This document shows, one piece after another, positions 7,006-14,916 of a stretch of DNA of 30,704 bases. Position 1 is the first letter of the stretch. Each line of letters opens with the position of its first letter. A model generated the notes under the pieces. It was not told the origin of the DNA. It did not search any database and saw nothing but the letters and a program-made list of their open reading frames with translations. The DNA is taken from positions 1 through 30,704 of the forward strand of contig CAJMEC010000016.1 in the NCBI GenBank assembly GCA_905212345.1, written 5' to 3'. The DNA comes from an uncultured Sutterella sp. (lineage in GTDB: Bacteria; Pseudomonadota; Gammaproteobacteria; Burkholderiales; Burkholderiaceae_F). The translations under genes were made by a program, and so were the position numbers.

Positions 7006-8688
7006 ATGACCGATTTTCCCTGGCTCGCGAAGTATCCTAAAGGTGTTCCCGCACAAATTAATCCGGATCGCGTCGCCAATATTCCCGCTCTGCTTGACGG
7101 TATTGCCGAAAAGCATCCCAATGCTCCCGCGTTCACGAATATGGGCGTTACCCTTACGACCAAAGAGGCTCAAGCGCTTTCCTTTGATCTGGCCGGCTAC
7201 CTTCAGTCGCTGCCTGACATGCAAAAAGGCGATCGCGTTGCCGTGATGATGCCTAACCTTTTGCAGTACCCGGTCGCCCTATTTGCTATTTTGCGGGCAG
7301 GCTTCATTGTTGTGAATGTCAATCCGCTGTATACTGCGCGAGAACTTGAGCATCAATTAAAAGATTCCGGCGCCAAAGCCATCATTATCATTGAAAACTT
7401 TGCCAAGACTCTTGAAAGAGTTTTGCCTCGCTCACCGGTCAAGCACATCATCACTACACAAGTCGGTGACTTATTCCCCTTCATGAAGCGCGCCATCGTC
7501 AACACTGCTGTGAAGTACGTCAAAAAGATGGTCCCTGAGTGGAACCTTCCCGGCGCGGTCAGCTTCCGTGATGCGTTATCCATTGGTCATGGCAAGGGTT
7601 TCTCCCCGGTTGAACTCTCCAATGAAGACGTTGCGCTCTTACAGTACACAGGTGGCACGACCGGTGTGTCCAAAGGCGCCATGCTCACGCACCGAAATGT
7701 TCTGGCCAACGTTGAACAAACCGGCAGCTGGATCAGTGTTTCCTTTAAAGAATGTGAAGAAGTGGCTATGTGCGCTCTGCCGCTTTATCACATCTTTGCC
7801 TTTACGGCGACACTTGCTTTCCTCAATTGGACGGCGCGTAGTGTTCTCATCACCAATCCCCGTGATATCAAAGGATTGGTTAAAGAATGCAAACACTGGA
7901 AGTTTTCCGTCTATACCGGTGTTAATACGCTCTATAACGCCCTTTTGAACAATCCCGAGTTCGCTTCTATCGATTTCTCTCGATTGAAGATGGCTGTTGC
8001 CGGCGGCACGCAAGTTCAGAAAGTAGTAGCTGAACGCTGGAAACAAACCACCGGCGTCGGCATTTTGGAGGCATACGGCTTAACGGAAGCTTCTCCCGGT
8101 GTCTGCGGCAACTTACCCGACGCTCCCTGGGATGGCTCGGTAGGTTATCCTCTCCCCAATACCGAAGTGAGCATTCGCGGTGACGGTTTTAAAGATTTGG
8201 GATTATGTAGCAATCCTGAAGAAATTGACTCTCACACCGGTGAAATTTGCGTAAAGGGCCCGCAAATTATGAAAGGCTACTGGAACAGACCCGAGGAAAC
8301 GGCCGGCGTCTTCAGAGACGGCTGGCTTCGCACGGGCGATGTGGGCTTTATGGCCGCTGACGGTAAGATCAGCATTACGGACCGCAAGAAAGACATGATT
8401 TTAGTGTCAGGCTTTAACGTCTATCCCAATGAAGTGGAAAGCGTCATTGCCTCGATGCCCGGTGTTTTAGAATGCGGTGTGGTGGGGGTGCCTCATGAAC
8501 GATCCGGTGAAACTGTTAAGGCCGTTATCGTTTTGAAAGACCCCTCTATCACCAAAGAAGACATCGTGAAATATTGCCGTACGCAGTTAACCGGCTACAA
8601 GATTCCTAAACAAATCATCTTTGTGGACTCTTTGCCCAAGACGGCTGTCGGTAAGATTCTGCGCCGAGAATTAAAAGATATCGTCTAA
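7006..8688 (+). CDS. fadD: long-chain fatty acid--CoA ligase
   Basis: This acyl-CoA synthetase activates fatty acids through an acyl-adenylate for membrane lipid use or beta-oxidation. At 560 residues it matches E. coli FadD (561). Key motifs are the AMP-binding loop YTGGTTGVSKG (214-224), YGLTEASP (357-364), the FACS signature region around GWLRTGDVG (439-447), ITDRKKDMILVSGFNVYPNE (457-476) and the adenylation lysine in KTAVGKI (Lys550). I chose ATG 7006, which has AGGA 9 bases upstream; the GTG at 6979 extends the frame without a ribosome binding site. TACAAT at 6965-6970 could be the -10 box but lacks a -35. Terminators flank the gene, so it is monocistronic. No other beta-oxidation gene is nearby. 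Confidence 0.95.
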   Translation: MTDFPWLAKYPKGVPAQINPDRVANIPALLDGIAEKHPNAPAFTNMGVTLTTKEAQALSFDLAGYLQSLPDMQKGDRVAVMMPNLLQYPVALFAILRAGFIVVNVNPLYTARELEHQLKDSGAKAIIIIENFAKTLERVLPRSPVKHIITTQVGDLFPFMKRAIVNTAVKYVKKMVPEWNLPGAVSFRDALSIGHGKGFSPVELSNEDVALLQYTGGTTGVSKGAMLTHRNVLANVEQTGSWISVSFKECEEVAMCALPLYHIFAFTATLAFLNWTARSVLITNPRDIKGLVKECKHWKFSVYTGVNTLYNALLNNPEFASIDFSRLKMAVAGGTQVQKVVAERWKQTTGVGILEAYGLTEASPGVCGNLPDAPWDGSVGYPLPNTEVSIRGDGFKDLGLCSNPEEIDSHTGEICVKGPQIMKGYWNRPEETAGVFRDGWLRTGDVGFMAADGKISITDRKKDMILVSGFNVYPNEVESVIASMPGVLECGVVGVPHERSGETVKAVIVLKDPSITKEDIVKYCRTQLTGYKIPKQIIFVDSLPKTAVGKILRRELKDIV

Positions 8689-8697
8689 TTCAGACTT

Positions 8698-8726
8698 CAG
8701 GGATCTTTCTCAGATCCCTGTTTTTT
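8698..8726 (+). terminator. Rho-independent terminator of fadD
   Basis: CAGGGATCT (8698-8706) pairs with AGATCCCTG (8712-8720) around a 5-base loop, followed by six T residues. It lies 10 bases past the fadD stop. Confidence 0.95.
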
Positions 8727-8738
8727 AGTCCTTAAAGC

Positions 8739-8775
8739 AAAGCGATCTATCAGCCGTGCACCGATAGATCGCTTT
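8739..8775 (-). terminator. long hairpin between convergent fadD and terC, terC terminator
   Basis: A perfect 13-bp stem (AAAGCGATCTATC at 8739-8751 with GATAGATCGCTTT at 8763-8775) has an 11-base loop. U-rich tails occur in both directions. It lies 20 bases past the terC stop and behind the fadD terminator, so its main work is probably ending terC transcripts; it may be bidirectional. Confidence 0.8.
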
Positions 8776-8795
8776 TATTTTAGGTGGTGAAGTTT

Positions 8796-9509
8796 TTAAC
8801 CAGCTGCCTTTTTAGCTTTTTGCCGCTTCACCCACATTCTGGCCAGAAGTACTACTAGCGCGGCTCCGATAATACAAGCCCCATAATGAACAGCATTCGT
8901 TTGCGGAATGTGTTCAACCATGAAGATATCACTTACAACCAAACCGCCGCCGATCCAACCTAAAAGGGCTCCGCCCAAGGTTATGATGATTGGGAAACGG
9001 TCAAACACCTTCAAGATAATCTGGCTGCCGAACACAATAAAAGGCACACTGACAATCAAACCGAAAATAATCAATAACGTTTGATGATGTTCATGAGCCG
9101 CTTGGGCGGCTCCGGCAATGCCGATCACATTATCGATACTCATCACAAGGTCGGCCACAATGATCGTCTTAATTGCGGAGAGCACTTTTGTGCTTGCTTC
9201 GATGTGCTTATCTTCCTCATCGTGAGGAATCAGCAATTTCACACCAATCCAAATCAAAAGGAGACCGGCCACCACTTTCAAAAGCGGCAACTGCAGGAGA
9301 TAAACGGCACAAGTAATCAGGATGACACGCAAGGCGATCGCGCCAAATACACCCCAGAAAATTCCCTGTCGACGTTGATGCGGATCCAAATTGCGGCAAG
9401 CTAAGGCAATTACCACCGCGTTGTCACCCCCCAACAAAATATCAATCATGATGATCTGAGCCACGGCACCCCAGTGCATCGTTGTAATCAGCTCGGTCAA
9501 CCATTCCAT
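8796..9509 (-). CDS. TerC/YjbE-family integral membrane protein, probable metal exporter
   Basis: The 237-residue protein is built of about seven hydrophobic segments. It has the paired TerC motifs, LLGGDNAVVIALA (25-37) and DLVMSIDNVIGIAG (120-133), whose Asp residues lie within membrane helices. Between them is a charged loop, HDEEDKH. Relatives (YkoY, YceF, Alx types) have been linked to Mn2+ export during metallation of secreted enzymes; the substrate here is not shown by sequence. A terminal basic tail, KRQKAKKAAG, should face the cytosol. An AAGGAAAC lies about 10 bases before the ATG. The 90-base leader shows no yybP-ykoY manganese riboswitch that I can recognise. Weak TTCAAA and TACAAA hexamers 17 bases apart occur in the leader. 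It is transcribed alone or as the tail of the scpA unit. Confidence 0.85.
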   Translation of the reverse strand: MEWLTELITTMHWGAVAQIIMIDILLGGDNAVVIALACRNLDPHQRRQGIFWGVFGAIALRVILITCAVYLLQLPLLKVVAGLLLIWIGVKLLIPHDEEDKHIEASTKVLSAIKTIIVADLVMSIDNVIGIAGAAQAAHEHHQTLLIIFGLIVSVPFIVFGSQIILKVFDRFPIIITLGGALLGWIGGGLVVSDIFMVEHIPQTNAVHYGACIIGAALVVLLARMWVKRQKAKKAAG

Positions 9510-9599
9510 AACGTCTTGTTTCCTTATAAAAAAAATTGATTTTTTACAGTTTAATGAATTTGTATGAACAGAGAATTAAATTTTGAAAAAAATATTGAG

Positions 9600-10472
9600 T
9601 TAGGCTACGTTTTCACCTTCTTGCGAAGACAAACTCAAAAATTTCTTCGCACAATAGATCGGCGCATAGGGCGCAGCCTGAGTGATAGAAATCAAGCCTT
9701 CACGAGAGAGTTCAAGAATAGCTAAGAAACTCACAACTCTTTCCTGCATTGTGCCGTGATCTTGCACCAGTTCATCAAAACTGACAAATCGCTCTTGCTC
9801 GACCCGCTTAATAATCGCCGACATAAATTCATGAATTGAGAGCTCCTGTCGCGATACAGTGTGATTGATTTTTAAATTGGCATTCTTAACAACGCTTAAC
9901 CAGACTCTTGCCAATTCCTGCGGTAAAACCTCCGGTTCCGGCGCCTCATCTTCCTCAATGGCGACGTAACCACGCCAGAAACCATCACCCATGGTTGGCA
10001 AAGCGTTGAGTAATTGAGCGGCGACTTGGATTTTTTCGTATTCAGCGACTTCTCTTAAAATGCGAGCGGTTGGATCCTCCTCTTCTTCATCATCGTCACT
10101 CACCGGCACCGGCAAAAGAAGCCTGCTTTTAATCATCATGAGATCGGCCGCCATAACAAGGTAATCGCTTGCCAATTCCATATTCTGAGCGCGGATTTGC
10201 TCAACATACTCCATGTATTGATCTGTCACCGCAGCCACTGAAATTTCATTTAAGTCCAAGCGTTGTTTGCGGATCAGGTACAGCAGTAAGTCAAACGGTC
10301 CCTCAAATGACTCCAAAAAAAGCCGCAAAGCTTCAGGCGGAATGTACAAATCATCCGGAAAATGCAGTAACGGCTCACCTTTTAGGCGAGCAACCGCCAC
10401 CACGTCCTCAACGGCCGGAGTTGTGTCTGGAATTAATTCAGGGGCGACGTCAATCAGAGCGTTCGGATTCAC
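9600..10472 (-). CDS. scpA: segregation and condensation protein A
   Basis: ScpA is the kleisin of the bacterial Smc-ScpAB condensin; it bridges the Smc heads and acts in chromosome segregation. The 290-residue protein contains the ScpA core: FEGPFDLLLYLIRKQ (55-69), the long helix AADLMMIKSRLLLP, an acidic DDDEEEEDPT linker and the C-terminal winged-helix segment ISITQAAPYAPIYC. The frame opens with a GTG at 10472 and no obvious ribosome binding site. There is no in-frame ATG before the conserved ARLKGEPL segment, so the exact start is uncertain. scpB is not adjacent, unlike in many bacteria. The gene follows the malic enzyme gene on the same strand, with a hairpin between. The family call is firm. 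Confidence 0.9.
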   Translation of the reverse strand: MNPNALIDVAPELIPDTTPAVEDVVAVARLKGEPLLHFPDDLYIPPEALRLFLESFEGPFDLLLYLIRKQRLDLNEISVAAVTDQYMEYVEQIRAQNMELASDYLVMAADLMMIKSRLLLPVPVSDDDEEEEDPTARILREVAEYEKIQVAAQLLNALPTMGDGFWRGYVAIEEDEAPEPEVLPQELARVWLSVVKNANLKINHTVSRQELSIHEFMSAIIKRVEQERFVSFDELVQDHGTMQERVVSFLAILELSREGLISITQAAPYAPIYCAKKFLSLSSQEGENVA

Positions 10473-10494
10473 AGTTATTCTGTTGAAAATAGGA

Positions 10495-10514
10495 GGCGGG
10501 GATTTATCCCCGCC
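10495..10514 (-). terminator. hairpin after the malic enzyme gene
   Basis: GGCGGGGA and TCCCCGCC form an 8-bp GC-rich stem with a 4-base loop between the maeA stop and the scpA start. The following minus-strand tail (CTCCTATTTTC) is only moderately U-rich, so termination may be incomplete and some scpA transcription may come from the maeA promoter. Confidence 0.65.
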
Positions 10515-10539
10515 CCGATATCAGCAACCTATAAGCAGC

Positions 10540-12159
10540 TTAGTAAGTGGGCGTGTACATGCTCGCTTTAATCGCAGCATGCAAATCTTGCGGTCTTTCG
10601 ATACCGGCAAGTCCCTTTTCAAAGGCATATTCAGCTACCGCAACAGCAATTGCCTCAGAAATCGGGCGAATGTCATTGAGCGACGGATAGAGGCTACCGC
10701 GCTTGAGATCGTCTTCACTGACAAGTTCTGCCAATTTACGGGCAGCAGCCAAGAACATACCTGTAGGCATCGTCTTTGCCTTCACAAACGTGGCGGCGCG
10801 TCCCAAAGCCGGGAACACGTAGGAATTGTTACCTTGGCGCGGCACAAAGGTTTGACCGTTGTAGTTGACCGTGTCAAAGGGAGAGCCCGAAGCAAAGAGG
10901 GCACGACCTTCAGAAAATTGGTAGGCCATCTCAGCCGTGCATTCAGCCTTTGAGGTCGGATTAGAGAGCGCGAATACGATCGGGCGTTCGTTAATAGCAC
11001 TCATTTCACCAATCACCATTGAGTTGAAGGCATTTTGCTGAGCGGCAACACCAACGATGGCGGTCGGACGCAACTGCTGAATGGCTTGCAAGAAGCTTTC
11101 TGCGGGTTGAGCATCATGAGCAAATTGACGCTTGTGAGCCGACAAGTCGGTTCTTTGCGCAACGACCAATCCCTTGGAGTCAAAAAGGAAGCAACGTGTG
11201 CGAGCTTCTTCAATAGAAATGCCTTCCTCGTCGGCAATGGCTTCAGCAATCAAATTAGCAATACCGGTTGCGGCTTCGCCCGCCCCTAAGAAAAGCACTC
11301 GTTGATCGGCTAATTTACCGCCCGTTACGCGCAAAGCGGAATAAAAGCCGGTCAAGGCCACACAGGCTGTCCCTTGAATATCGTCGTTAAAACACAGGCT
11401 CTTATCCTTCCAACGCCCGAGTAAACGGAAAGCGTTAGCGTTGCCGAAGTCTTCAAACTGAATGAGCACATTGGGCCAACGCTTGCGTGCGGCCATCATA
11501 AATTCATCAATCAATTCGTCATAGCAGGCACCGGCCACACGTTCCTGACGCAAGCCCATATAAAGGGGATCGGCGAGATAGGCAGGGTTGTTGGTGCCGA
11601 CATCAATCATCACCGGCAATGTTTTTTCCGGGGCAACGCCAGCACAAGCCGTGTACAGCGCAAGCTTGCCGACCGGAATACCCATGCCGTTGACGCCTTG
11701 ATCGCCTAAGCCCAAAATGCGCTGGCCATCCGTCACAACGATGACTTCAACATCATCTTGTTTGACGTTATCCAAAATCTTGAGGATTTGCCCCTTGTCT
11801 TTGATGGAAATGAAAAGCCCTCTGGCTTGCAGGAAATTATGGCTAAACTTCTGGCACGCTTCACCAACCGTCGGCGTGTAGATAATCGGCATCACTTCTT
11901 CGATGTTATCGCACACCACTTTGAAGAAAAGCGTTTCATTGGTGTTGTGCAGGGCATCGAGGTAGAAATAGCGTTGGATGGGCAAAGGGAAGGTGCGCAT
12001 GAAGGCCACTGAACGGCGTGCCTGTTCTTCAAGCGTTTCCACTCGGGAGGGCAGAAGGCCTCGAACACCCAGTTGATCTCTTTCTTCTTCGGTGAAAGCC
12101 GAACCGCGATTTTGAAGCGGATTACGCAGGATATCCTGTCCGCAGCGAGAGCAAGTCAT
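10540..12159 (-). CDS. maeA: NAD-dependent malic enzyme
   Basis: The enzyme decarboxylates malate oxidatively to pyruvate and CO2, reducing NAD. The 539-residue length and the N-terminal YTPTVG motif mark the long SfcA/MaeA class, not the short MaeB fusion. Active-site landmarks are IIYTPTVGEAC (92-102, Tyr94), VGKLALYTACAG (163-174, Lys165), the metal site FEDFGN (235-240) with FNDDIQGTA (257-265), and the nucleotide fold LGAGEAATGIAN (291-302). The ATG at 12159 was preferred over a TTG five codons upstream; ribosome binding is weak for both. The N-terminus begins MTCSRCGQD, a CxxC pair I do not recall in E. coli MaeA. A terminator for the tolB-pal-cpoB unit stands immediately upstream, and a TTGACA overlapping the cpoB stop may be its -35 element. 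Confidence 0.95.
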   Translation of the reverse strand: MTCSRCGQDILRNPLQNRGSAFTEEERDQLGVRGLLPSRVETLEEQARRSVAFMRTFPLPIQRYFYLDALHNTNETLFFKVVCDNIEEVMPIIYTPTVGEACQKFSHNFLQARGLFISIKDKGQILKILDNVKQDDVEVIVVTDGQRILGLGDQGVNGMGIPVGKLALYTACAGVAPEKTLPVMIDVGTNNPAYLADPLYMGLRQERVAGACYDELIDEFMMAARKRWPNVLIQFEDFGNANAFRLLGRWKDKSLCFNDDIQGTACVALTGFYSALRVTGGKLADQRVLFLGAGEAATGIANLIAEAIADEEGISIEEARTRCFLFDSKGLVVAQRTDLSAHKRQFAHDAQPAESFLQAIQQLRPTAIVGVAAQQNAFNSMVIGEMSAINERPIVFALSNPTSKAECTAEMAYQFSEGRALFASGSPFDTVNYNGQTFVPRQGNNSYVFPALGRAATFVKAKTMPTGMFLAAARKLAELVSEDDLKRGSLYPSLNDIRPISEAIAVAVAEYAFEKGLAGIERPQDLHAAIKASMYTPTY

Positions 12160-12176
12160 TTTCAAGTATCTCAAAA

Positions 12177-12198
12177 GAAAAAACGAGGATCACTCCTC
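12177..12198 (-). terminator. Rho-independent terminator of tolB-pal-cpoB
   Basis: In the minus-strand transcript, GAGGA pairs with TCCTC around a GTGA tetraloop of the stable GNRA type, followed by G and six U residues. The stem is short, but loop and tail are good. It lies about 35 bases past the cpoB stop and ends only 18 bases before the maeA ATG, so any maeA promoter upstream must read through it. Confidence 0.65.
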
Positions 12199-12233
12199 AG
12201 GAAAATACAAAGTTTAATTTTAGACTTTTCTTG

Positions 12234-12914
12234 TCAACCAAGTTTTTCAATTTGTGCCAAACGGCTCTTAGCTGTTTTGGCAGAGTCCGATTTCGGATAA
12301 CGTTTGATCAGGGTATTGAGAGTCTTTTTAGCCTCATCAATCGCACCGTCACTTAATTCCGCGGAAGCTTTTAGCAACAAAGCCTCGGGGGCTTTGGGCG
12401 AGCTCGGATAAACCCGATACAAATTATTGGTTACCGTGATCGTGCTCTTGAAATTGTTGAGCGCATAGTAGGAGCTTGCGCGCCAGTAATCCACATCGGC
12501 CATATAGGCAGACTTTGGCCACGTCTTTTTAAAGGTATTCAAGGCTTTCAGGCAATTGGAAAAATCACGATTTCTGAAAAGTTCCACCGCCTTTTCAAAG
12601 TCTCGACGCTCGGCAGGCTTCACGCTAATGACCCGACCGTTTAATTCAACACGGGCCGGCTCCACCTCCACCAATCGCTTATCCATCGTTTCAACCTGAC
12701 GGGTGAGCTCCTGCATTTGACCAATCATGCGCTGGTTTTCCGCACGAAGGGCTTCAACCTGTCCCATCAAATCAACCTGTGCGCGCTGACTGGCCTTTAA
12801 TTGTTCACGCAATTCCAAAATGGCTGTTCTGGCCTCATCATCGGCGAAGGCCCAAGCCGTTCCCGTCTGAGCGGCCACCGCCAACATCATAACTGCCAAT
12901 AAAGTTTTACGCAT
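12234..12914 (-). CDS. cpoB: Tol-Pal-associated periplasmic protein, cell division coordinator CpoB (YbgF)
   Basis: CpoB links outer-membrane constriction by Tol-Pal with PBP1b-dependent septal wall synthesis in E. coli. The 226-residue protein has a signal peptide (MRKTLLAVMMLAVAAQ, cleavage likely after AWA at 22). A heptad-rich coiled coil runs over about 28-82, rich in Gln, Glu and Leu and used for trimerisation in the family. The tetratricopeptide domain fills about 105-226, with YWRASSYYALNNFKST and the family ending in KTLNTLIKRYPKSDSAKTAK. The ATG at 12914 was chosen because AAGGA is just upstream and the signal peptide starts there; an earlier frame start at 12962 would bury it. It is the last gene of the tolB-pal-cpoB unit, 72 bases from pal across a hairpin. 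Confidence 0.93.
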   Translation of the reverse strand: MRKTLLAVMMLAVAAQTGTAWAFADDEARTAILELREQLKASQRAQVDLMGQVEALRAENQRMIGQMQELTRQVETMDKRLVEVEPARVELNGRVISVKPAERRDFEKAVELFRNRDFSNCLKALNTFKKTWPKSAYMADVDYWRASSYYALNNFKSTITVTNNLYRVYPSSPKAPEALLLKASAELSDGAIDEAKKTLNTLIKRYPKSDSAKTAKSRLAQIEKLG

Positions 12915-12931
12915 ACTATCCTTAATTTCTA

Positions 12932-12959
12932 ATCGGACCGAAAACAGAGCGCGTCCGAT
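12932..12959 (-). other. intercistronic hairpin between pal and cpoB
   Basis: ATCGGAC and GTCCGAT form a perfect 7-bp stem with a 14-base loop in the 72-base pal-cpoB gap. It has no U-run, so it is not a terminator. It may stabilise the pal message or be a processing site, which is inference. Confidence 0.45.
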
Positions 12960-12986
12960 CAACGGGCGCCTGTTTCAAACAAATTC

Positions 12987-13463
12987 TTATTTGGTGCGAT
13001 AGATAATATCAACACGACGATTTTGTTGATAGGATTCTTCATCGTGACCCATGGCACGCGGACGTTCTTTACCGAAACTCACGCTTTCCATACGATCAGA
13101 AGGAACGCCTAAAAGCTGCAGACGATTTTCAACGCTGTCGCTTCTTTTTTGACCAAGAGCCAAGTTGTACTCACGACCGCCTCGTTCGTCCGTGTTGCCT
13201 TCCAAAACAACCGTGGCGCTCGGGTGCGTCGCAAGATACTGAGCGTGAGCTTCAATCATTGCTTGGGATTCAGCCGGCACAGTGTAGCTGTCAAAGGCGA
13301 AATAGATGCTCTGTTGGCTCAAAGGTGAATTGGGGTTAGAAAACGGGTCGCCGGCGTACTGAGCGTCAGGACCGTTAGGGTTTAAATCAACGGACGAGCA
13401 CCCGGTCAAAAGAGCACCGGCCAGACCTAAACTGACCAACAAAATTTTGCTTTTCAATTGCAT
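12987..13463 (-). CDS. pal: peptidoglycan-associated lipoprotein Pal
   Basis: Pal is the outer-membrane lipoprotein that binds peptidoglycan and TolB in the Tol-Pal system. The 158-residue precursor has a lipobox LLTGC with lipidated Cys22 followed by Ser, which favours outer-membrane sorting. The OmpA-like domain covers about 50-158, with IYFAFDS (53-59), the diaminopimelate-contact motif EGNTDERGG (88-96) and NRRVDI (148-153). A GGATGGAG lies upstream of the ATG. tolB is 33 bases upstream and cpoB 72 bases downstream. Its maturation would use Lnt, which is also encoded in this window. The identification is secure. Confidence 0.97.
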   Translation of the reverse strand: MQLKSKILLVSLGLAGALLTGCSSVDLNPNGPDAQYAGDPFSNPNSPLSQQSIYFAFDSYTVPAESQAMIEAHAQYLATHPSATVVLEGNTDERGGREYNLALGQKRSDSVENRLQLLGVPSDRMESVSFGKERPRAMGHDEESYQQNRRVDIIYRTK

Positions 13464-13496
13464 TTAAAACTCCATCCAATAACTAAAAATTAAGTT

Positions 13497-14783
13497 TTAC
13501 TGTAAAAGCGGTCCCCAAGAGGGTTCACGGATATCACCGTTAGGACCGGTTAGGCGTGTCCTGACACGGCCGTCAAGGCTTACCGTGGCCAACACTCCAC
13601 GTCCCCCTTCTTCGGTGGCGTAAACCAAAATTTTGCCATTTGGAGCGAAGGTGGGAGACTCATCGCGCATCGTATCGGTTAAGACCAACTGTGTTCCTGT
13701 CAGCAAATCCAACAACGTCACACGGAAAGCCCCATTGAATCGAGAGATGAAAGCGAGTTTATCTCCCTTGGGGCTGATGGCCGGACTAATAGCGTACTCG
13801 GCACTGTAGGTGATTCGCTCAGCAGCGCCTCCGGCTACAGCCTGGCGGTAGATTTGAGGCGAGCCGCCGCGATCGGATGTGAAATAGACGTACTGACCAT
13901 CAGGGCTGAAAACCGGTTCGGTGTCAATACCCTGACTATTGGTGAAACGTCTGACATTCGTACCGTTTGTGCTCATCAGGTAGATGTGCGTGCCACCACC
14001 CATGGACAAAGCTACGGCCATTGTTTTGCCGTCTGGGCTAAAAGCCGGAGCCGAGTTATTGCCCTTGAAACTAGCAATTAGACGGCGTTCGCCGGATCGA
14101 ACATCATGCAAATAGATAACGGGCTTATTGGCCTCAAAGGATACGTAGGTAAGCAGCAGTCCGTTGGGAGACCACATCGGAGAAATAATGGACTGATTAC
14201 TCTTGAGTGCGGTCTGAGGATTGGCGCCGTCACTATCGCTGACAACCAATTCGTATGACGCGGGTCCCCGTTGCAAAACATAGGCCAAGCGCGAAGCAAA
14301 AATGCCCGACTCGCCTGTCAGCCGTTCATAGATAGCGTCAGCAATGCGGTGAGCCGTTAAACGAAGATCGCCGCTACTGACCATGAACCGCTTTTCGTCA
14401 ATAACTTTATCTTCAACCGTACCGAACAGTCTGTAATCAACGCGATAGCGAGTGTCAGGCAACTTTTCAATCGTGCCCATCACCAATGCGGTTGCCCCCA
14501 TCGTGCGCCAAAACTTGGCGCGGGGCTTTTCAATATCCTCGGCCGGCAACTCGCCCATTACTTTAAGCGCGCGAAAGGCTCCGCTTCTTTCGAGGTCCGC
14601 GGTGACAACCGTTGACAAGTCCAACGGTGCGTTATTGGTTCCCTGAAATTGGGGGATGGCAATCGGCATTTGATTGGCACCCACCCCCGTAATTTCAATG
14701 CGAAGCTGAGCCCAAGCGGGCAAACTCGCCCCGGACACCAAACCGGCACCGGCAGCAAGCAACGTTCGACGGTTAATCTGCAT
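13497..14783 (-). CDS. tolB: Tol-Pal system beta-propeller protein TolB
   Basis: TolB is the periplasmic partner of Pal and TolA. The 428-residue protein has an N-terminal domain (about 26-160, with LRIEITGVGANQMPIAIPQF) and a six-bladed propeller with repeated FSPDGK-type blade motifs: MWSPNG, AFSPDGK, VFSPDGQYVYFTSDRGG, AISPKGDKLAF, TFAPNGK. The signal sequence MQINRRTLLAAGAG has a twin-arginine pair at 5-6 followed by a modestly hydrophobic stretch ending in AWA, which suggests Tat export in place of the usual Sec signal. The ATG at 14783 has AAGGGA just upstream. tolQ, tolR and tolA, usually placed directly before tolB, are not here; purH and a terminator precede it, so the inner-membrane half of the system must be elsewhere. 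Confidence 0.96.
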   Translation of the reverse strand: MQINRRTLLAAGAGLVSGASLPAWAQLRIEITGVGANQMPIAIPQFQGTNNAPLDLSTVVTADLERSGAFRALKVMGELPAEDIEKPRAKFWRTMGATALVMGTIEKLPDTRYRVDYRLFGTVEDKVIDEKRFMVSSGDLRLTAHRIADAIYERLTGESGIFASRLAYVLQRGPASYELVVSDSDGANPQTALKSNQSIISPMWSPNGLLLTYVSFEANKPVIYLHDVRSGERRLIASFKGNNSAPAFSPDGKTMAVALSMGGGTHIYLMSTNGTNVRRFTNSQGIDTEPVFSPDGQYVYFTSDRGGSPQIYRQAVAGGAAERITYSAEYAISPAISPKGDKLAFISRFNGAFRVTLLDLLTGTQLVLTDTMRDESPTFAPNGKILVYATEEGGRGVLATVSLDGRVRTRLTGPNGDIREPSWGPLLQ

Positions 14784-14848
14784 GATCAATCCCTTAAAAC
14801 GGATATCACAAAAAGTCAACTAAAGTGCTTTGATTTTAAAGCAAAAGA

Positions 14849-14880
14849 GGCGCCAGTCTGAGCGATTGGCGCCCTTTTTT
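14849..14880. terminator. bidirectional terminator between purH and tolB
   Basis: GGCGCCA (14849-14855) and TGGCGCC (14867-14873) form a 7-bp stem with an 11-base loop. It is flanked by a run of T on the plus strand and by TCTTTTGCTTT on the minus strand. On the minus strand it ends the dusB-fis-purH unit ahead of tolB. Confidence 0.8.
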
Positions 14881-14916
14881 TCGATTGGTTACGATTGATG
14901 TAACCAAACAGCCGAA

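Noticed and set aside
9510..9599. Manganese (yybP-ykoY) riboswitch before the terC-family gene
   Set aside because: The 90-base leader is A+T-rich and lacks the paired conserved loops of that riboswitch.
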